From assembly GCA_011009095.1 (NCBI GenBank), contig VTPC01000505.1, positions 1 through 64,000 on the forward strand: a DNA stretch of 64,000 nt, read 5' to 3'. The first letter of the stretch is position 1. Each line of letters starts with the position of its first letter. Under the pieces are notes generated by a model. The model was not told the DNA's origin. It did no database searches and worked only from the letters and a program-made list of their open reading frames with translations. This document shows positions 33,499 to 46,009 of this stretch, in pieces. The position numbers were made by a program, and so were the translations under genes. This DNA comes from Ignelater luminosus. Its lineage: Eukaryota > Arthropoda > Insecta > Coleoptera > Elateridae.

Positions 33499-36400
33499 GA
33501 TTATTATTTAAAATCAGAACAACAAAAATAGAAACAAAATAACAACAAGACACCAAAAAAGGAAAAATTGGAACGAAAATAATGTAATAATCGACAAAAG
33601 TAACAAAATTACAAGTGTCAAATTTGCAAATCGTACAAACAATAAAAAACAGTAAACAATGGTATGAAAATGAAATGAAACAAATCTCCATGGCAATGCG
33701 ATTTACTTTGCTCGTGACAAGATTAGTAACGATCTTTCAAGCATTTAAAAAGGCTCAATTTTCTTGAAAACGGTTGAGTTTACGAAAGAATTGCAAGAGG
33801 CAGTTAGAAAAATCAAAAAAAATTGTGTTGACTTTGACCGAGTATAACTCAAAAACGGGAAACTTTTTACCTAACTTGTTTTTTGTGAATACTCGTCAAC
33901 ACTCTGACAATTTACTAACCTACAGATTCAATGATTTACAACTAGAAATGTAAAAAAATCCTGAAAGTAGTATATTTATGAGTTAATATTTGTGTACAAT
34001 ATAATGAAACTGATTAAATTCTCCTTACTATGTAAGAATATAACAGCAATACAAAATCAATAATGCACAGTAATAAATTAGAAGAGTGTACTCAAAAAAC
34101 TACTACTACATATTTATTTTATTTTGTAATTCTATCGGAATCTCTTGCAGAAGTATTAAAGAATGTAACTGTAAAACATTTACTGAAATGACTGAAACAT
34201 TTGACAAAAATAGTATCTCTGCATTTAATTACCATTGAGAAACTTGAATATATAAAATAATAAAAATAAAGACAAATTCGTATTTTTCTTAATTAGCAAA
34301 GAATCTTCTATTAGGTCATTTATCAAATTCCTATTTTAAAATCGTTTAGAGGTTATAAATACAAAATTTGACAATAAATTTGTGTTTAGGAGCAAGCAGC
34401 TGTCGGTGAAAAGTTTCTGGACGATTGGCAGCGAACGTCAATTTCCGTAAAGACAAAGCGCTTTCTTCGATTCTAACAGCACGTAAAACTGATTACTGCT
34501 CCTGAACAGAAGCGATAAATCTAGCTGTTCTTACAATTTTTTCGTACCATAGCGATCTTAGCGCCATTTAACGGCCAACATTTTCGAGTCGCCTGAATTT
34601 ATATGAAATAGTTGAAAAGTGAAAACACCATACCTCTAATTATACATCTTGGCCAACTTTCGTGTAAAAAAACTGTGAACGCATAATACATAATATGTTC
34701 TAAACCTTTTGCTTGTACAAACTCTGGTTCCTGTGCACCGGCACCCTTCTCGCTATCGGCGCCAGCGGTGGAAACATAGCTTTATGTTATTTGTAGTTAC
34801 AATTTTATAGGTAGATTTTAATAGATGTACAGAGAAATTATATGTAACATCTGACAGGTGGAGAATTAATATGGTAAGAGTAAGATTCTTGGAACAAATC
34901 GTATGCATGAACGTTGTGTTGTAGGATTAACCGAATTTACCCGATATGGTCGTTACTGTTGTTGCATTATATTCAGTTAAATCTGTCACAATTCTTTTAT
35001 AGGTTATTTATATCCATCTTTTTTGCTCTCATACAAATCGCGAATAAGAAAATGAAGTTAAGTAGACAATTCTTAATTAAATTGTTGAAAACTTCTTGCA
35101 TAAGTTTTATGTTTAAGAAGTGAAAGGTGCAAAGTTTTATTTTAAAATGATTTAACAATGGTACTTTCATGTGGCAAAACTAGATCATATTAGGAACCTT
35201 TCTAATAATTTATTTTGCGGACGGCATCGCATGCAGCTGCTTATATAGTTTTTGTGGGAAGTCTTCGTTGCAGCTAGAAATTTTAAGGTTAGTTCTTAAT
35301 TTTCCTCGCTGTTCAGTTATACGTCAACAAAAATATTCCGAATTTGCAATTACGATTTCCGTAAAAGTGTGTTCGTGCATCTAAATAAGGTAATAAAATA
35401 ACGAATACAAACAAATATTTGGACGAGTATTAAAGTAACATATGTCCAATTGTTACGTCATTTTCGTGCATAAATGAACATCATTTGAACAATAATAATC
35501 TCACCTTGAGGTTTAGGTTTTTCTCGCGGTATTTCTTGTTAATAATTATGCCGTTAATGTTTATCTTGTGCTATAAATAAACAACCGGGTTTACGAAACA
35601 TATAATGGAATATAAATGATACGAGCAGGAAAGAACATTCCATATTTTTCGATCTTTTTTTTATTAAATGAGTTAAAATTTCTATTTTTAAATCAATAAG
35701 CAACTTATTTGAAGGCACAGACCTTATATTAAGCTTTCCTATGTTCATTCTCACAACAGTTCTGCAAAAATTCTGTTCGTTGTAGTATTATACCACATAT
35801 CTATTAATCTTGTACTTATAAATGTATATTTAAGATTAAAGATTGATACAAACATAGGAACATGACTGAATTAGTTGTACCTACTTCTGAAATTCTCTAA
35901 GTACTTATTTACCTGTTATCTATTTTCAAGGTGTACACATACTTATAGTTTGAAGATAATAGCAGCATGTACGAAATGAATGAATTTACATAATGGGGTT
36001 TGATTGTTTATTTAATATTACATAAGTATGTAGTGTATAAAGTTCTGTTATTCAAATTATACCTAAGTACGATTTATAAATTGTAGTAAATTACACTTAG
36101 GTATTCTCATGTATTTAATTTATTACAGTTGATAGCATTTAAATATTAAAATTGAATTTAATTGCTCTGTTCAAAAATTTATTAGTATTGAGCGTCGTTT
36201 AAAAATTCCAATACACTATAAAATATTTTGGTGAGGTGGAAATAATTTGTGCTACAAAATGGTGTATAAGTTTATTGAATTTATAAACTCAAACTGTGAT
36301 AATACTTTTATTTGTATTGCATAATGTGTTTTCCTACATTATTATTATTTGTATTTTATACTATAATTAGCTTTTTTCCAAATCTTAGTTCTATAAGTGC

Positions 36401-36955
36401 ACCCATAGGAGCAGCACTGCATCAGATATAGGAAAAAATGTTTTCAAGCAAGTTGACTTGAATTTATATTAAATTTAGTTGTTATGTTTTGCAGAATAGT
36501 AAGATTTGAAATGAATTACTTTTTCTGTAAACTAAGCATTTACTTTTTGAAATTTTTCTGCACCTTTCAGCTCTGTGATGTTATTGAACTGTTTTAAATG
36601 TTTATCTTGTTTTGAATTGACTATAGAACTTAAAGTAAATGCTTCAAGGTCCTGCAAAGCAGACATGTAGAATTAGGGATTAGGGTAGAAATTCCAAGCT
36701 AAACATCTAGGTATGCCACCCTCAATTCTACATCAATACATAATGGAGGTAGCTGGGTCAATTGATCTTAAGGTTGAACTTAAGTGTGTTGAGATTTAAC
36801 AAATCTAGGGATTTTCTACCATAGTATCCGAATCAGCTGCATTTATTATTTTATTTAGCTTATTAAAAAGAAAGGAGTTTTCAAAAACTATACCATACAA
36901 ATTATAAGTCTGATTTGTTGCACCTGGGTTTGTGGAAATATACTCTACTCCAAAT
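33499..36955. other. AT-rich intergenic stretch
   Basis: No gene recognised. It contains the family D MITE at 34381-34510. A short exon-like block at 35210-35290 ending in AAG/GTTAGT could be a non-coding first exon of something outside view, but nothing confirms it. Confidence 0.4.
34381..34510. mobile_element. short MITE, family D copy
   Basis: TGTGTTTAGGAGCAAGCAG at the left is mirrored by GATTACTGCTCCTGAACAGA at the right. The internal GTTTCTGGACGATTGGCAG block matches the 15441 copy. About 130 bp, non-coding. Confidence 0.78.
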
Positions 36956-37347
36956 CAGGGGCGGATCCAGACTTCCATTTTGGGGGGGTCACGGAGTTAT
37001 TTTTGTAACAGGGGGGGGGTGCATAACTGAACATTAAAAAACATTTTTATTTATTGTTTTCAAATATCTTATCTAATTTTATATTATATTTGTATATATT
37101 ATATATTTCTTCTTATTTATTTAATCACCTTACAACTTTAGAACTAATTATATAATCTATTTAAATGCTAAATTCAACTCGTCTTTTAGAACTTTTTGCA
37201 AATCTTGTAATAATTTTCTGTACGTCAAGCTGAATTTGGCGGTAAATATGCAGCAAAGCTAGACCCAGTGAGCCTTTCCTCCTTCAAAGTTCATGCTTTG
37301 TGGGGGGGGTCATGACCCCCATGACTCCCCCCTTGGATCCGCGCCTG
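36956..37347. mobile_element. hAT-type MITE, CAGGGGCGGATCCA ends
   Basis: The left terminus CAGGGGCGGATCCAGACT and right terminus GGATCCGCGCCTG are inverted, each next to a G- or C-run. The flanks CTCCAAAT (36948-36955) and CTGCAAAT (37348-37355) form an 8-bp duplication with one mismatch. 392 bp. This terminus is typical of small hAT elements of insects. Confidence 0.88.
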
Positions 37348-37364
37348 CTGCAAATGTATTTATA

Positions 37365-38212
37365 CAATGTGTCCACATTTCGATGCTCACTATTGCGATC
37401 TCGGAAATTGTAAGAGATACGAAGTCGATTAAATTAGAAAAGTTTTGGCTATTTTAAAGATCAGTTTATTTATGCTTTTGTTTTTTCAAAAAAGTCTACG
37501 GCTTACTAGATATTTGCTAAAAACGAAATTTTTTTTTTAAATAAAAAGCATTTCCCACTTAGTGTGCCATGGCTTTAAACATATGAAAATCATTGGTTTT
37601 TGTCAGATAAATTACATTTGTTATGTAACAATTGCTAAAACAAAACAAGAGACGCTTTTAAGATACTTTACTGAACATTCACAGATAGCATCAAATAACC
37701 AGCTAATGCCTCATGAAAGCCTATTTATTTTATTTTGGCAATTTTTGCATAAAAAATGTATTTCTTTGATAAAACTCCACGACTTTGTGTGTTAGATGTG
37801 ACGGCACACTATGATGAAAAATGATTTTCACTTCATAACTCGGTAAAACAAAAGAATAGCTATGTCAAGCCATGTATCACTGAAAAGTATTTAAGGCGGG
37901 CAGTTCAGTAATATGGAAATCAAGTAGGCGTTGTATTAGAAAAAAATTGGATTTACGTTCTACCGCCGAAATAAAACAAAAGACAATTGCGAAAATAATT
38001 TTTTTGTGTTCCAGAGTAAATTCTCTAAAACACCCTCTTTGCTGTTCTTTTCTATCTTTGCTCGTTCCGGAGATATTTCACTTTAAGAAAAATAAGATAA
38101 TTTCGTTTTTAGCAAATATCTAGTAAGCCGTGAACTTTTTTGGAAAAACAAAAGCATAAGTAAACTGATCTCCAAAATAGCCAAAACTTTTCTAATTTAA
38201 CCGACTTCGTAT
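37365..38212. mobile_element. long-inverted-repeat element, family E, right end lost
   Basis: A copy of the intact 62956-63805 element. It starts TGTCCACATTTCGATGCTCA and carries AAGAGATACGAAGTCG, the AAAAAGCATTTCCCACTT block and the inverted right arm through GATATCTAG-like AAATATCTAGTAAGCCGTGA. Similarity stops near 38212, about 80 bp short of the expected right end, so the terminal GTGGACACATTG is missing. The 77-codon open frame at 37562-37795 is repeat sequence. Confidence 0.82.
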
Positions 38213-38389
38213 CCATAGGGATCTTATTACAGTAGAATTATTACGTACACTGAGATAATGTTATATTCGGGTATTGCGTGTTTAAAATGCAGGTTCCGAC
38301 TTTACTTTATGTAAATGTTAATAATATTTTACTTTTATAACGTATTACGCACTTCTATTGTAACGTATGCCTAATCTAAAGGCTATATA

Positions 38390-39305
38390 CAGGGACGTTA
38401 AAAAGTATGGAAACACGCCTACCCCCACAGAAACGGTAAGAGATAGACAAATGGAATCTGGAGAGCTTAAAGTAGGCATTGTTTGCCATGTTTCGCGAAG
38501 GTAATTAAAAACAAATCTTCAATTGTTTTTTCGTACAGCCGCCATCTTGAATTTCTTTAAATGAATCACCCTGTATATGATCCCATATCTCGATAGGGAT
38601 TTTAAAGGCAAATTCAATAATATAAAGGTTGCTCTACTTATCTTGAAAGGTTTTGGAGATAATCGCTATTCTTTAGTCAAGGATTTCTTAACTTCAAGGA
38701 CGAATTCGTAATACAAGTAGTTCCCCTCGATTATTTGCGAAATTCCTTACGAACATTTTAAAAAAGATTGTTTTATTGCCAAGAAGTTAACACAGCGCAT
38801 TTTGAACACTTCTTATAAAATTATATTGTGTTTTTATTATTATCAATTCGTCATTATTTGGTCGTATTCCACCTTTTTAGTTTGTTCTAGCATCGATCTA
38901 TTATTTTAAATAAGTAGGCTAAGGGTAAGATTTGTACGGTTTTCTTTTATTTTAATTACTTATAAAATAATCGCACATCATTTTTTTAGTTCCATTTCTT
39001 TGCTGTTTCACGGGTAACTCGACTTTGATAAAAATTAATAGTGAAATCCTTGACAAAAGAATAGCGATTATCTTCAAAATCTTTCAAGATAAGTATAGCA
39101 ACCCTTATATCGGATTATATGCATGGTGTTCTATTTAAAAAAAATTCAATATGGTGTCCGTACGAAAAAACAATTGAAGATTTGTTTTTAATTACCTTCG
39201 CAAAACATGGCAAAAAATACCCACTTTAAGCTTCCCAAATTTCATTTGTCTATCTCTTACCGTTTCTGCGGGAGTAGCGTGTTTCCATACTTTTTAGCGA
39301 CCCTG
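38390..39305. mobile_element. TA-flanked long-inverted-repeat element, family B
   Basis: The left end CAGGGACGTTAAAAAGTATG and right end (CATACTTTTTAGCGACCCTG) are inverted. The arms run about 310 bp each through GAAACACGCCTACC, TTCGTACAGCCGCCATCTTG, CACCCTGTATATGATCCCAT and GAATAGCGATTATC. TA lies on both sides. The middle 350 bp is AT-rich and non-coding. The 7270-8091 element is a rearranged relative. Confidence 0.87.
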
Positions 39306-39483
39306 TATTAAAAAACCAAACTGTGGGATTCAAATCTCGGATGTTGATCAACATGGAATTATTGCACATGTCGCAATTTTTCAGAATGCAGGCGGAAAAA
39401 GTATCGCCGTCGAATTCCTAATGACGCGATGTTGACAGCGCTGAGAATAATAGTTTGCAAGCTTATTTAATAATAGAAAAATA

Positions 39484-39762
39484 TCTGGGAATGGAAAGCA
39501 TAATCACAACGAACTCTGTTTTCGTCCGTGTTGTTACTGAATTCGAACAACAGTCTGTTCGCATAAATAAGCAAACATTTGTCTTTTGGCGACCATTTTG
39601 ACCATGTTCCCGCAGAGATATCAAAAAAACGTAAACCCCTCTTTGTCTTTAGTTTTTGATGTAGGATCCAAATCTGAAGTCAAAATTCAAATTTAAAAGA
39701 AATGCGGACAGACAGATAGACAGACTTCGCAAATTCAGTAACGACTCCAAAGTAGTTCGTTG
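39484..39762. repeat. dispersed element, family C copy
   Basis: TCTGGGAATGGAAAGCATAA, CGACCATTTTGACCATGTTC, AATCCAAATCTGAAGTCAAA and CAGTAACGACTCC appear in the same order as in the copies at 9680 and 10863. It is diverged and internally shortened. Confidence 0.72.
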
Positions 39763-42700
39763 ATTATTTACATCATTTCTACCTATACAATCATTTACGT
39801 ACGTGTTGTGAATAAAACGTTTTTATTCTTTGGTATTTGCATTTTTCCATAAACATAAACTGTACAATAAAAATAAAAATTATTTCCTGGCGTTTTTCCT
39901 TTTAGCGAACTTTGGCTATAACGTAGTTTCTTTTACTTAGGTTAGTACGCTCTAACCGAATTATGCTGTATATAAATGGACCGAGAAAATGCATGATAAC
40001 TTTAATTGTTGTCAAAAACATTAATATTTAAGTATTGTTTGTTCAATACTGTTAAAATTACATTGGAAGTGGCCGATTTTGAGTTGTTGTTAAGTCATAC
40101 ATAAAGAGAACGTGTTATTCTGAATTTTGATAAATACATAATGTCGTCAACAGCAATTTATTTATTATCAGTTATTATCTTGATGCACTTGACAGCATGA
40201 AAGTGTTACTATTCAACATACATAATCTTTATAAATTATAACAATTGTTAGTTCAGACTGGGATAAAATAATATAATTCGAGTCAATTCTGCTTTTGTTA
40301 CCAATAATATGACAATAATTATAACAATGATCAATCAAATCAATACAAATTGACAAATATGTACATATCTTTATGTATGTACATTTTTTGCACAACTGCT
40401 TTTTATAGAAAAATAAGTTCACTTAATCAGATTGCCTTTATAGTAACAGTAAAAAAAACTGAAGTGATTATCTATTAAAATTTCATTATTGTCTTTCGAT
40501 ACTGAATATTTATTTTTTATCGATTTATGAATTCAGTGGTTTCTTATCATGGAATCTGCTTTGCTCAAATAAATTAGACCGATAGAGATAACTCAATCAC
40601 AAATTAAATGTGAGACATTTTTATAACGCATTTAAAAATAGTTTAGATTTATTTATAATGCTTAATCCATATTTGTTACTTTCACTTTTCTTCAACTGAA
40701 AACACTTCACAATATCTGTACAAATAAGATATAATTCACAAATGTTTTGAGTATTATTATTGTTAGATGGAAAATACACAGGGTGTCCCATTTTAAATGT
40801 TAATAAAACACACAACTGGATAATAATAGAAGTAATAAGAGTAATACAGAGTAACTGAAAGCAAAAATAAAAAAGAAAGAAAAGTTAATAAAATTATGTA
40901 ATTTTGTTGAATAATTTTAAATAAAAATTAAAAAACTATTTCTAGAAAAATTTACATTTCACTAATTAGAAAAACCAGCATTAAATTTATTTTGTTGCTA
41001 TTAGAAAACAAACATATTACATAATTATAATTAATAATTTAAATCTGAGAATAATATTTAGCCCTGGAATCAATCACATCAGTGTAACCGTGGAGCTTAT
41101 CTCTACCACTTCAAGTTGTGTTAGCAACATTCCATTATACAAAAACGGCACAAACTGATAACATATAGAATTGTTTCTAATCGTGTACCATGAAAAGTTC
41201 AATTTGCACACGTTACTAATACAATAAAATTAAAGTGCCGTGTGCAGCAAATATCTCAATTTTTCCCTTTTTAACAATTATGAACCTTTTGTTCTGATTT
41301 GATAGGAGTTATTTTATATTCATTTTAATATTTAACTTGAGAAACGTGTGCATTGATTGTCAAATAGGTATAATAGAAGCCGAATTTTGATATCACTTTT
41401 CAAATAATATGTAGTTGTTTACTTTCAAAATGGTGACGTCTAGACGACTTAATAATATCAGCATAAAAATAATCGCATTGTAATTTTTATAAATGATCTT
41501 AATGATTTTAATCCACATCATCATTTGTTTGAGATATCTCTAGTATCTGGAACTGCATTAAAATTGTGACCTTGTTATGCTTTGATAAGAAAACTACCGA
41601 ATTCGCGGTGTAGGATATCCGGTTACTAGATTTTGTTTTGATGTATTGTCTGTTAGAAGGTTTTCTTGGTGGCGTGTGGTTTGATAGCGGTGATAATTAA
41701 AGTACAGAATCGATTTCAGTCAAATAATACATAAAAAGTAGATGGTAAACTAAAATTACGTAGAGTAAAAGAGAATTATTTTTCAATTTTACTTTATAAT
41801 AAAATAAATTTTTCTCTTGAGAAAAGAGTCAAAATAAGTACATGTTGGAGGTTATTGTTATTATCACATAGTAATTGTTAGTGAATAATAATTTTCGATA
41901 AAAACAATTGAGATTTCGAACTTGATGAACTTGAAATTAAATGAATAAAGGAGAGCGAAGTTTTACCTTGATTTTATTCCTTAAAAGAAATGGATTGGTG
42001 GAAGAGGTACCAGAAGAAAATCATAATCTTCCAACTTTTTCTTTCATTGAGTAACAACCCTACTTGCTCCCTGTTAATAAGTGTGATCATTACCTCATCA
42101 TTGACTACTTTATAATGTAATAATAATTCACAGGGTTCTATTTTAGGATCTCAACTTTTTTTTTAAATTTGCCAACAATTTCTCATGAATAGTTTGCTTA
42201 TTGTTGAGCTGCTATCGAAAGTAGGTTTTGCCATTCGTCTAGTGAAAGATCGCTAGAACTAATCCTGACGCTACGGCAACTAGTATGTTACAGCAGAAAG
42301 CTAAGCACATAGTAAGCGAAGTCAAGGAATTCCAAGCACTTCTGATTTTAACTTTCTAGTGCCATTTTCTGCCGTGTGGCAGTAATGATGGTTTTAAATT
42401 CTTAAGTCTTTTCAGCCCTGGATGAAACCTTTAAGAAATTGATGGAAGCTGTTACGTGTGATACAGAAAGATCGAAAGAACCAAGGGAATGGCGAGGTAA
42501 TGCCCGAAGCGAGCACGATATCCGTCGTTGGTTAGAATGACATGGCTGAATTGTTTATTTTATACCTTTGGTTTAAATATGACGTACTTGCCGAAAACAG
42601 CCCCGTTTTGAGTATATTAGATTTTTTTGTTTTGGTAAGTCAGTTTTGAGACCTGGCAAATATTAGTTTAACGGAATTGGTTAATGACGTCTGTTTCTTC

Positions 42701-43599
42701 TCTGTGACTGCTGCTCGTGGGCGGTTAAGAATGCCAGAACATAAGGAAGTTTCTCGCTGGATCAATGGATTATAAGATAATATTTTGCACGTAGAGATCA
42801 CGCCAGTTCCCGAAGAGCTATGAAAAGTTACTTGTTCATAAGTGAGACTGACCAACTCTTGGTACACACACCAGTTCCCGCCTTTGTTATTACCTGTTTC
42901 TCCTTCACATGAGATCGAATTAGACAAATATCACTTGTCATGGAAAACAGAAAGATAGGTGTTCCTATCGTGTTAGCAGCCGCTCACTTATGAGAAGTCC
43001 ATACAGACCCGCTTCCAAACAAAATACAAAGACCTTACCTTTCCTTACTTTAGGTACAAGAAAGGAGTTAATTACGTAATATGTTGGTTATGTCTAAAAA
43101 TACGATTGTCAGAACGCATCTATCAATATGATTCTAAAATGAAGATGACCCTGTAATCACACAGATGCACATTTTTGAAAATGAGGAGGGCTAGGAGCAT
43201 ATACAAGCAAATAGTTGCTTTTTTTTTCTGTAAACGCTTATACTGTTTGTCCCTAAAACCTAATTTCAAGAGTGTTCCCGACACTGCAAACGAATGATTT
43301 GAAATGATAATTTAGTTAGTTTTCTCTGAAAGTGATAGAATTATTTGAATTGAAATAATTGTTTTTTCAGGTGAAATCAAAGACGATTTGTGTTTTAACA
43401 ACTTCGTAAGATTTACTTTATGTCCCTACTACTGTCTTTAAGAATAAACACACATATTAAATATGTGATAATTAATAATCTGGAGGCTCTCCTAATAACA
43501 CTCTGACATGAAATACGCAATTATCTGTCTCCAAAGAAAAGAAAAGCGTTTTCCTGTTTTCTTCATCAACTTTAATTATACAGGGTCTTAAAAATAGTA
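39763..43599. other. AT-rich intergenic stretch
   Basis: Nearly 4 kb with no recognised gene or RNA. A lone CACAGGGTGTCCCATTTTAA at 40778-40797 resembles one end of a mariner-like repeat without a partner. The minus open frame at 42640-42927 has no family motif. Confidence 0.45.
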
Positions 43600-44250
43600 T
43601 GGGAAAATCTAAGGGCATACAGTACTATACCCCGTTCAACTTAACGAGCTACCAGATTAACAGAATATTATTTTCTTTATCACATCTACACCAAGGCTGT
43701 TTTCATCATCATAAGTATTCTGCCTATGCAGGTCCCGTGCGTTATCTCCACTTTTCTCTATCTTTTCTTCATATCGCTCACCATCTTAGTCCTTCTTCCC
43801 CTGCTACCTCTTTCCTTTGCACTTCCTTCCAACACATCTCTTGTCAAGCAATCATTTCTTAAAACATGTCCTAACCAATTTTGTTTCCTTACGTTAATTG
43901 ATTTTTGCTCTCCAACTCTTCTCAGCACTTTCTCATTCCTAACTTAATCCTTCCACTTGATGTTTAGCATCCCCCCCAGATCCACATCTCCAGCGCTTCT
44001 GCTCTTTTCGTGTCTTTCTGCATCACAGTCCACGTCTTACACTCTATTTTGGTATTCTCTTCCTCAGCTCCAACTCCAGCTTACTTTCCAAGATCCTACT
44101 CATCTTCCTGTACGCCTGTTTCGCCATTCCAGTTCTTATCTTGATCTCATCAAAACTCCCCCAGTTGCTTATAGTCTCTGTTCCTGGATAGTTATACCTT
44201 GTTACCTGCTCTAACTTTTCTCTTGACGTAAACCTCCATGTTTTCATCTT
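43600..44250 (-). pseudogene. 3' remnant of a non-LTR retrotransposon ORF2
   Basis: On the minus strand the conceptual product follows the C-terminal end of LINE endonuclease/reverse-transcriptase ORFs. LEQVTRYNYPGTETISNWG is followed by EIKIRTGMAKQAYRKMSRIL (44247-44050), then, after a frame change, NEKVLRRVGEQKSI and NWLGHVLRNDCLTRDVLEGS and GSRGRRTKMVSDMK (about 43930-43760). The reverse-transcriptase core itself is missing, and stops break every frame, so this is a 5'-truncated dead copy. The clade (Jockey, RTE or similar) cannot be set from this part. Confidence 0.8.
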
Positions 44251-45582
44251 CCCCTATTCGCATTACTTTGCTTTACTTAAGATTTATGTTTAATTCGTAC
44301 TTCCCTTCCATTCTTCAACTGTTTCTTCACGCAGACAGATTATCCAACAACGTTCTGTGAAGATGTTTGTTTCTATTTCTATTATTAAGGCAACTTATCG
44401 AATTTTACATAAGATCGCTTAAACATGGCGATGGGCGATGGTTAAAGTTCAACACCTAGTAAGTCGGATCATTATTAAAATGCTTTGTGTCAGGGCTTAA
44501 GATTGTTCACACTGATTTCTGGTGAAACCTTATGCTTCTAAATAAACCTTTGGGCGCTCCACATTGTTTCTTTGCGAATGTTTTCTTAGATGGTTTCTAT
44601 GCAGATTACAATTTATGTAACATGAGAATCCAGTAAAAAGGCTAGAAAATTACTTTTATAAAAATTTGCTGCATTCAGTGATAACGCAACCTGATTGATT
44701 ATAATTATATTTCATTAATAATAAATTCTTTATTGAATATTTGACTAGTATACAAAACTAGTTTGCTGTAAAAATACAGTATTAACATAATAATCAATAA
44801 ACAACATTAAAAACGATAAACTTGGAATTCTAACTATAACAATTTAGAATTCCAACATGATTTAGGAGAGCAGCAGATGATTGCAAGTTGGAAACAAAAA
44901 GAATCTCGAAATTCAGGTTCGTAACCATGGGGGCAGAAGCGGCTTAGCCATCCCTAGGGATTTCTGATCTACCCCTGTACTGAATGCTTAGCTTTAAACA
45001 TTCTTTATTGTTATTGCCTTCATTGTAAAATTATATATTTACTTTTTAATGCTTAAATTTGGATAGATTTGCTTCTATATTGCTAAATTACTAACAGATT
45101 TTTACTTTTAAGTTGTGTTCAGCACATCCTCGTCATATACGTCAGAAGTATCTACTTCTAGTGCCACTGCCTCTTACGCCTCAGCGTTTTTATTTAATTC
45201 GCGTTCTGATTCCATGCCCACACTCTATTTTGGAACTATGTATTTTCAATTTCTTCTTTTTAACTATTTACCTTCAAGGTTTTTTATTATTGCCATATCT
45301 CTTAATTACCTACCAGTAGACAGTTTGATCTGTTTGTGGTATGGCAAACCGAAAATTTAATCTGATACCAAGCTTTAGCTTGTTTGTTAAGTCTTAAAGG
45401 AAATGGAAAATCCGGATAATTAAAAAGCTTCTATTATCACAGGTTTCTTCTACTGAATGCAAACCCGCATGTTTTCAATATTATATTACACTTAAACACC
45501 TGTGGCAAAGTTTTTATTAGGTACCAAGAATTTTGTATAGAAATATTAGTTGTCTGTTCTTCAGGTTTGTAGTAATTAGCAT
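44251..45582. other. intergenic stretch
   Basis: No gene recognised. Overlapping + frames at 45113-45360 are Ser/Tyr/Phe-rich with no family motif. Confidence 0.45.
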
Positions 45583-45968
45583 CAGTGATGGATTTAGGCT
45601 TAGGCCCGCGAAGCCCGGGCCTAGGGCGGCAAGATTTGAAGGGCGCCAAAATTTGAGGCGTCGCAAAATTTGGGAGACGATAAAATTCGAAATTCATGGA
45701 GTTTCCCGGTGACTACGAAAATTTTTTAGAGATGTTTCAAAAATATCTTTTTTTCCACTTAACATGGTTAAGTATATAATTATTGAAATAAAAAAATATT
45801 AATTGGCCAATTGAAAATTTCGGGAATAAGCACTCATAGAAGATGTTTACCTGAAGCTTTATTGGCATTTACGGAACGCCCTGTATATTTTAAATACACC
45901 TTTAAAAAACAAAAAGGGTGCCATATCAAAATAGGCCTAGGCCGCAATCAAACCTAAATCCGCTTCTG
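45583..45968. mobile_element. hAT-type MITE, CAGTGATGGATTTAGG end
   Basis: CAGTGATGGATTTAGGCTTA at the left corresponds to the inverse of the right end (CCTAAATCCGCTTCTG). Inside lie inverted GGCCTAGG/GGGCCTAGGGC blocks. The flanks ATTAGCAT (45575-45582) and ATTGTCAT (45969-45976) agree at six of eight positions, consistent with an old 8-bp duplication. Confidence 0.78.
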
Positions 45969-46009
45969 ATTGTCATTTGTTTAATTTAAAATTTCCTGTT
46001 TTTTAAATG

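Noticed and set aside
42640-42927. 95-codon minus frame
   Set aside because: No motif, and the isolated start lacks context.
43599-44214. Overlapping Ser/Leu-rich + frames of 73-87 codons
   Set aside because: They are the complement of the LINE ORF2 remnant on the minus strand.
45113-45360. Two overlapping + frames of about 70-80 codons
   Set aside because: Low-complexity Ser/Tyr/Phe content in alternate frames; not a known protein.
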